Shown: positions 5,114 to 7,484 of the stretch, in pieces
How positions within the stretch are numbered: the first letter of the stretch is position 1
Layout: each line of letters starts with the position of its first letter
Assembly (NCBI GenBank): GCA_001790645.1
Contig: MGDB01000144.1
Span: 1 to 7,484 of the forward strand
Reading direction: 5' to 3'
Length of the DNA stretch: 7,484 bases
Origin: Candidatus Schekmanbacteria bacterium GWA2_38_11
GTDB lineage: Bacteria; Schekmanbacteria; GWA2-38-11
The notes under the pieces: model-generated
Seen by the model: only the letters and a program-made list of their open reading frames with translations
Told to the model about the DNA's origin: nothing
Databases searched by the model: none
Made by a program: the position numbers and the translations under genes

Positions 5114-6349
5114 ATGAAAGTTTTAAAGTTAAGTTTAATAGTTGCTGCAGTAGCTTTTTTAAGCTACGGCACAAGCTATGCATTCCATTCCGGCGGTGTT
5201 GCAGAATGCGTAGGCTGCCATAATATGCATGAACCAGCTGGTGAATATCTGTTAATCGGAACTGACCAGAGTTCAACATGCTTAAGCTGCCATGAGAATG
5301 CAGCAGACACAGGACCATCAAGCTATCATATCAGCACTGCAGAAGCATCTTTGGGTGCAGGCCTTGCTCCAAAACAGCGTACTCCTGGTGGAGATTTTGG
5401 CTGGTTGAAAAAATCCTATACAATGACAATCAGAGGCACCACATCTACAGAAGCTGGAGAGACCCATGGACACAACATAGTTGCAGCAGACAAAAATTAT
5501 GTTGAAGATGCTACTAACACAACTGCTCCTGGCGGATCATATCCTGCTAACAAGCTTGCCTGTATCAGCTGCCATGATATGCATGGTAAATACAGAAGAC
5601 TTAACGGTGGGGCAATTGCAACTACAGGTGCTCCGATTATAGGCTCAGGTTCTTATGCCACCAGTCTTGACCCTGCAGCAGGAGAAGCAGTAGGTGTTTA
5701 CAGGTTATTAGGCGGAATCGGCTATACCAATTCTTTAATAGCAGCAGCTGGGGTTTCCTTTGCAGTAAACCCACCAGCAGCAGTTGCACCATCTAGTTAC
5801 AACAGAACAGAGTCTTCTACATATACCCGTGTTGCCTATGGAAAAGGTATGTCAAGATGGTGTGCAACCTGCCACCCAGACATGCATACTGATTCTGGCG
5901 GATTAAAACACTCAGTTGATGAGAACCTCGGTTCAACAATAGCTAATAACTACAATACCTATGTAAAATCAGGTGATGCAACAGGTAGTTCAGCAAGTTC
6001 ATATAGCTCATTGGTTCCTTTTGAAACGAATTCAACTGATTATACCGCACTGAAGGCAATAGTAACTTCAACTCCTAATGCAGGACCTGCCTCAAGTAAT
6101 CAGGTAATGTGCCTCTCATGCCACAGAGCTCATGCATCAGGATTCATGGAAATGACAAGATGGAACAACGAGGGCGAATTTATGACATACACCAGCCTCT
6201 GGCCTGGAACTGATACAACACCAAGTGTTCCACAGTTTGCAAGAGGCCGTTTGGGCGCAGAGACACTGGCAGCATACAATGATATACCAGCAAGCAAATT
6301 TGCTTCTTATCAGAGAGTGTACTGCAACAAATGCCATGTACAAGACTAA
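5114..6349 (+). CDS. omcS: OmcS-like hexaheme c-type cytochrome, predicted nanowire subunit
   Basis: A 411-aa precursor with a classic signal peptide (MKVLK, hydrophobic core, cleavage after SYA at 23), giving about 388 mature residues beginning FHSGGVAEC. Six heme-c sites are present at C32-H36, C56-H60, C150-H154, C250-H254, C333-H337 and C404-H408. Many segments match Geobacter sulfurreducens OmcS as I remember it: FHSGGVAEC, DTGPSSYHISTAEA, TPGGDFGW, GHNIVA, CHDxHGKYRR, AVAPSxYNRTE, CLSCHRAHASG and the NKCHxxD C-terminus. Spare histidines for bis-His ligation are retained, including H39 (mature His16), which in the OmcS filament ligates a heme of the adjacent subunit. OmcS is about 19 residues longer, and much of the difference is a shorter loop between hemes 1 and 2. 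The product should be secreted through the cytochrome maturation route and polymerise outside the cell for long-range electron transfer. Expression is governed by the riboswitch in its leader, and the gene has its own strong terminator. Confidence 0.95.
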   Translation: MKVLKLSLIVAAVAFLSYGTSYAFHSGGVAECVGCHNMHEPAGEYLLIGTDQSSTCLSCHENAADTGPSSYHISTAEASLGAGLAPKQRTPGGDFGWLKKSYTMTIRGTTSTEAGETHGHNIVAADKNYVEDATNTTAPGGSYPANKLACISCHDMHGKYRRLNGGAIATTGAPIIGSGSYATSLDPAAGEAVGVYRLLGGIGYTNSLIAAAGVSFAVNPPAAVAPSSYNRTESSTYTRVAYGKGMSRWCATCHPDMHTDSGGLKHSVDENLGSTIANNYNTYVKSGDATGSSASSYSSLVPFETNSTDYTALKAIVTSTPNAGPASSNQVMCLSCHRAHASGFMEMTRWNNEGEFMTYTSLWPGTDTTPSVPQFARGRLGAETLAAYNDIPASKFASYQRVYCNKCHVQD

Positions 6350-6400
6350 CATGCCGAATGTTCCGGGTTTATTTATAATATACCTGGCATAGAAGATGGA

Positions 6401-6432
6401 AAAGGGCTGGCTTAAATGCCAGCCTTTTTTTT
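6401..6432 (+). terminator. Intrinsic terminator after the cytochrome gene
   Basis: GGCTGGC (6405-6411) pairs with GCCAGCC (6418-6424) across a TTAAAT loop. The stem is extended by an A-run pairing with the following run of eight T residues. It is a textbook Rho-independent terminator about 50 bases after the stop codon. It closes the nanowire locus and separates it from the next gene. The short stretch 6351-6390 between stop and terminator carries ATGCC/GGCAT complementary ends that might add a weaker hairpin. Confidence 0.9.
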
Positions 6433-6530
6433 AAAAATTTTTATTATTATCTATAAGTAAATATATTTGTGTAATACCAAAAATCTAAAAAAAAGAGGGA
6501 TAATTTATTACTAATCTTGGAGGGAACATT

Positions 6531-7484
6531 ATGAGATTAAAAATCAGCTTTTTGGTTATTTTTTCATTTCTATTTCTCTTCAGTGTTCACTCCCATTCAG
6601 CTATAGTTAAATTATACGACGAGAATCATTACCTATACGACATTGATACCCAGCTTGGTGCAGAAATCGATGGTTACCGCGATGCCTATGACATGTTTTT
6701 TATTTTATATGTCAACGGAACTCCTTATAATCCCGGGGGAAGCTATACATTAAGTGACAGTGGGCGTTCTGTTATTCTTCCTGTTGTTTCTATGTCGGGG
6801 CTTGATGTGAGCAGAAAGATTTTTGTCCCTTTAAATGGAGGAAAGTTTGCAAGATTCCTTAATATATTTACCAATCCAACTTCAAACCCTATAACAGCAG
6901 ATATAACCATTGGAGGGAACCTCGGATCAAATGGTTCTACAATTGTCACCGGAAGTTCTGATGGCGACACCATAGATGAGATAACTGACACATGGTTTTC
7001 TACTGATGACAGCGTTGATGGCTTTGGAGATCCCTCATTAGCCTTTGTTCTCCAAGGAATTGGAGCAGATGAAACAGTTGATTCCATAACTAAAGTCTTT
7101 TTAGGCACTTCTTTTAACTATTACTACGGTTCTTCGGTCTTTCCTGCTGACGGAGTGTTCTGGGCAGATAACCTTTTTTGTACTTTTGGCAATGTTAACA
7201 TTGACCCAGGTGAAACCGCAATCATAATGATTTTTGGGATTCAGGCTTCAAACAATGCCAATGCAATAGCAGAGGCATCATCAATTGTTAATCTTCCACC
7301 TGTTGCACTGACAGGGCTTACTGATGCAGAGAAGAGCCAGATAGTCAATTTTGATGTTAGTTACTATAGCACGACGACGACAACAACAACAACTACGACA
7401 ACGACGACAACAACCACCACAACAAATCCGCCTACATTAATAACTCTTTCCTCATTCACTGCCAAATCAAAAACTGGGAAAGTC
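6531..7484 (+). CDS. Exported beta-rich protein with a poly-threonine linker (3' end outside window)
   Basis: An open frame of 318 codons with no stop before the window edge. The ATG follows GGAGGG at 6519-6524 with suitable spacing. Residues 1-24 form a signal peptide (basic MRLK, strongly hydrophobic centre, HSHSA before the mature start). Residues 25-280 are rich in Gly, Asp, Ser and Thr with alternating hydrophobics, suggesting a beta-sandwich surface protein, and contain a single Cys. I do not recognise this domain. Then come 18 consecutive threonines (281-298), followed by NPPTLITLSSFTAKSKTGKV. That last piece resembles the opening strand of Ig/fibronectin-like repeats in secreted surface proteins, where SxFTA-x-x-x-x-GKV precedes a conserved Trp strand. 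No heme motif is present, so a link to the cytochrome is not supported, and a terminator separates the two genes. Confidence 0.85.
   Translation, partial: MRLKISFLVIFSFLFLFSVHSHSAIVKLYDENHYLYDIDTQLGAEIDGYRDAYDMFFILYVNGTPYNPGGSYTLSDSGRSVILPVVSMSGLDVSRKIFVPLNGGKFARFLNIFTNPTSNPITADITIGGNLGSNGSTIVTGSSDGDTIDEITDTWFSTDDSVDGFGDPSLAFVLQGIGADETVDSITKVFLGTSFNYYYGSSVFPADGVFWADNLFCTFGNVNIDPGETAIIMIFGIQASNNANAIAEASSIVNLPPVALTGLTDAEKSQIVNFDVSYYSTTTTTTTTTTTTTTTTTTNPPTLITLSSFTAKSKTGKV
7371..7424 (+). repeat. 18-codon threonine tract (ACN repeat)
   Basis: Eighteen successive ACN codons (ACG, ACA, ACT and ACC all used) encode an uninterrupted threonine run. Mixed codons show selection for the amino acid rather than simple DNA slippage, although the trinucleotide run is also prone to length change. 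Such tracts act as extended, often glycosylated, linkers between domains of surface proteins. Confidence 0.85.

Noticed and set aside
6467..6504. Sigma-70 promoter (TTGTGT ... GATAAT) for the last gene
   Set aside because: The two boxes are about 26 bases apart, too far for a working promoter.
1..7484. tRNA, rRNA, CRISPR arrays, integrase or att sites
   Set aside because: No cloverleaf, rRNA-like block, regular spacer-repeat array or recombinase gene was seen.

Overview
The window carries a locus for an OmcS-type cytochrome nanowire. It contains a two-component regulator pair with sigma-54 control, a stand-alone receiver protein, an exported NHL-repeat protein, a GEMM-family cyclic-dinucleotide riboswitch, and a hexaheme c-type cytochrome that closely resembles Geobacter OmcS. 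It ends in an unrelated exported protein that runs off the 3' edge. The DNA is AT-rich by eye, with purine-rich Shine-Dalgarno sites, TTG starts and palindromic REP-type repeats. The content suggests an anaerobic, metal- or electrode-respiring Gram-negative bacterium. Deltaproteobacteria (Desulfuromonadia) is the obvious candidate from gene content. The low GC and the RAYT-type repeats would also suit a lineage such as Nitrospirota or Schekmanbacteria, and the sequence alone does not decide between them.

Layout, all genes on the + strand: a membrane histidine kinase with a CxxCH heme motif in its periplasmic sensor domain (16-1476); a REPIN/MITE-like element with perfect 23-bp inverted ends and an apparent RAYT transposase remnant (1529-1694); an NtrC-type sigma-54 activator (1737-3110); a head-to-head pair of REP hairpins, one carrying a nested palindrome (3114-3192); a -24/-12 promoter (3201-3217) and the single-domain receiver it drives (3267-3620); a 260-bp spacer with a 12-bp palindrome and 18-bp tandem repeats; a second -24/-12 promoter (3880-3896) and the NHL-propeller gene (3918-4871); a riboswitch leader (about 5015-5093); the omcS-like gene (5114-6349) and its terminator (6401-6432); and a partial secreted protein with a poly-threonine linker (6531 to the edge).

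Proposed working model (inference): the heme-bearing kinase senses a redox or ligand signal in the periplasm and phosphorylates the NtrC-type regulator. The regulator activates the two sigma-54 promoters. The receiver-only protein may tune the phosphorelay. The NHL protein probably assists assembly or export of the cytochrome. The cytochrome is controlled a second time by a riboswitch. At the diagnostic ligand position (Vc2 position 20) this riboswitch has A rather than G, the signature of the GEMM-Ib class that binds 3',3'-cGAMP. The 5' strand of its P1 helix can alternatively pair with the cytochrome's Shine-Dalgarno, which predicts a translational ON switch. The cytochrome keeps all six CxxCH sites and the histidine that in OmcS ligates a heme of the neighbouring subunit, so filament formation is predicted.
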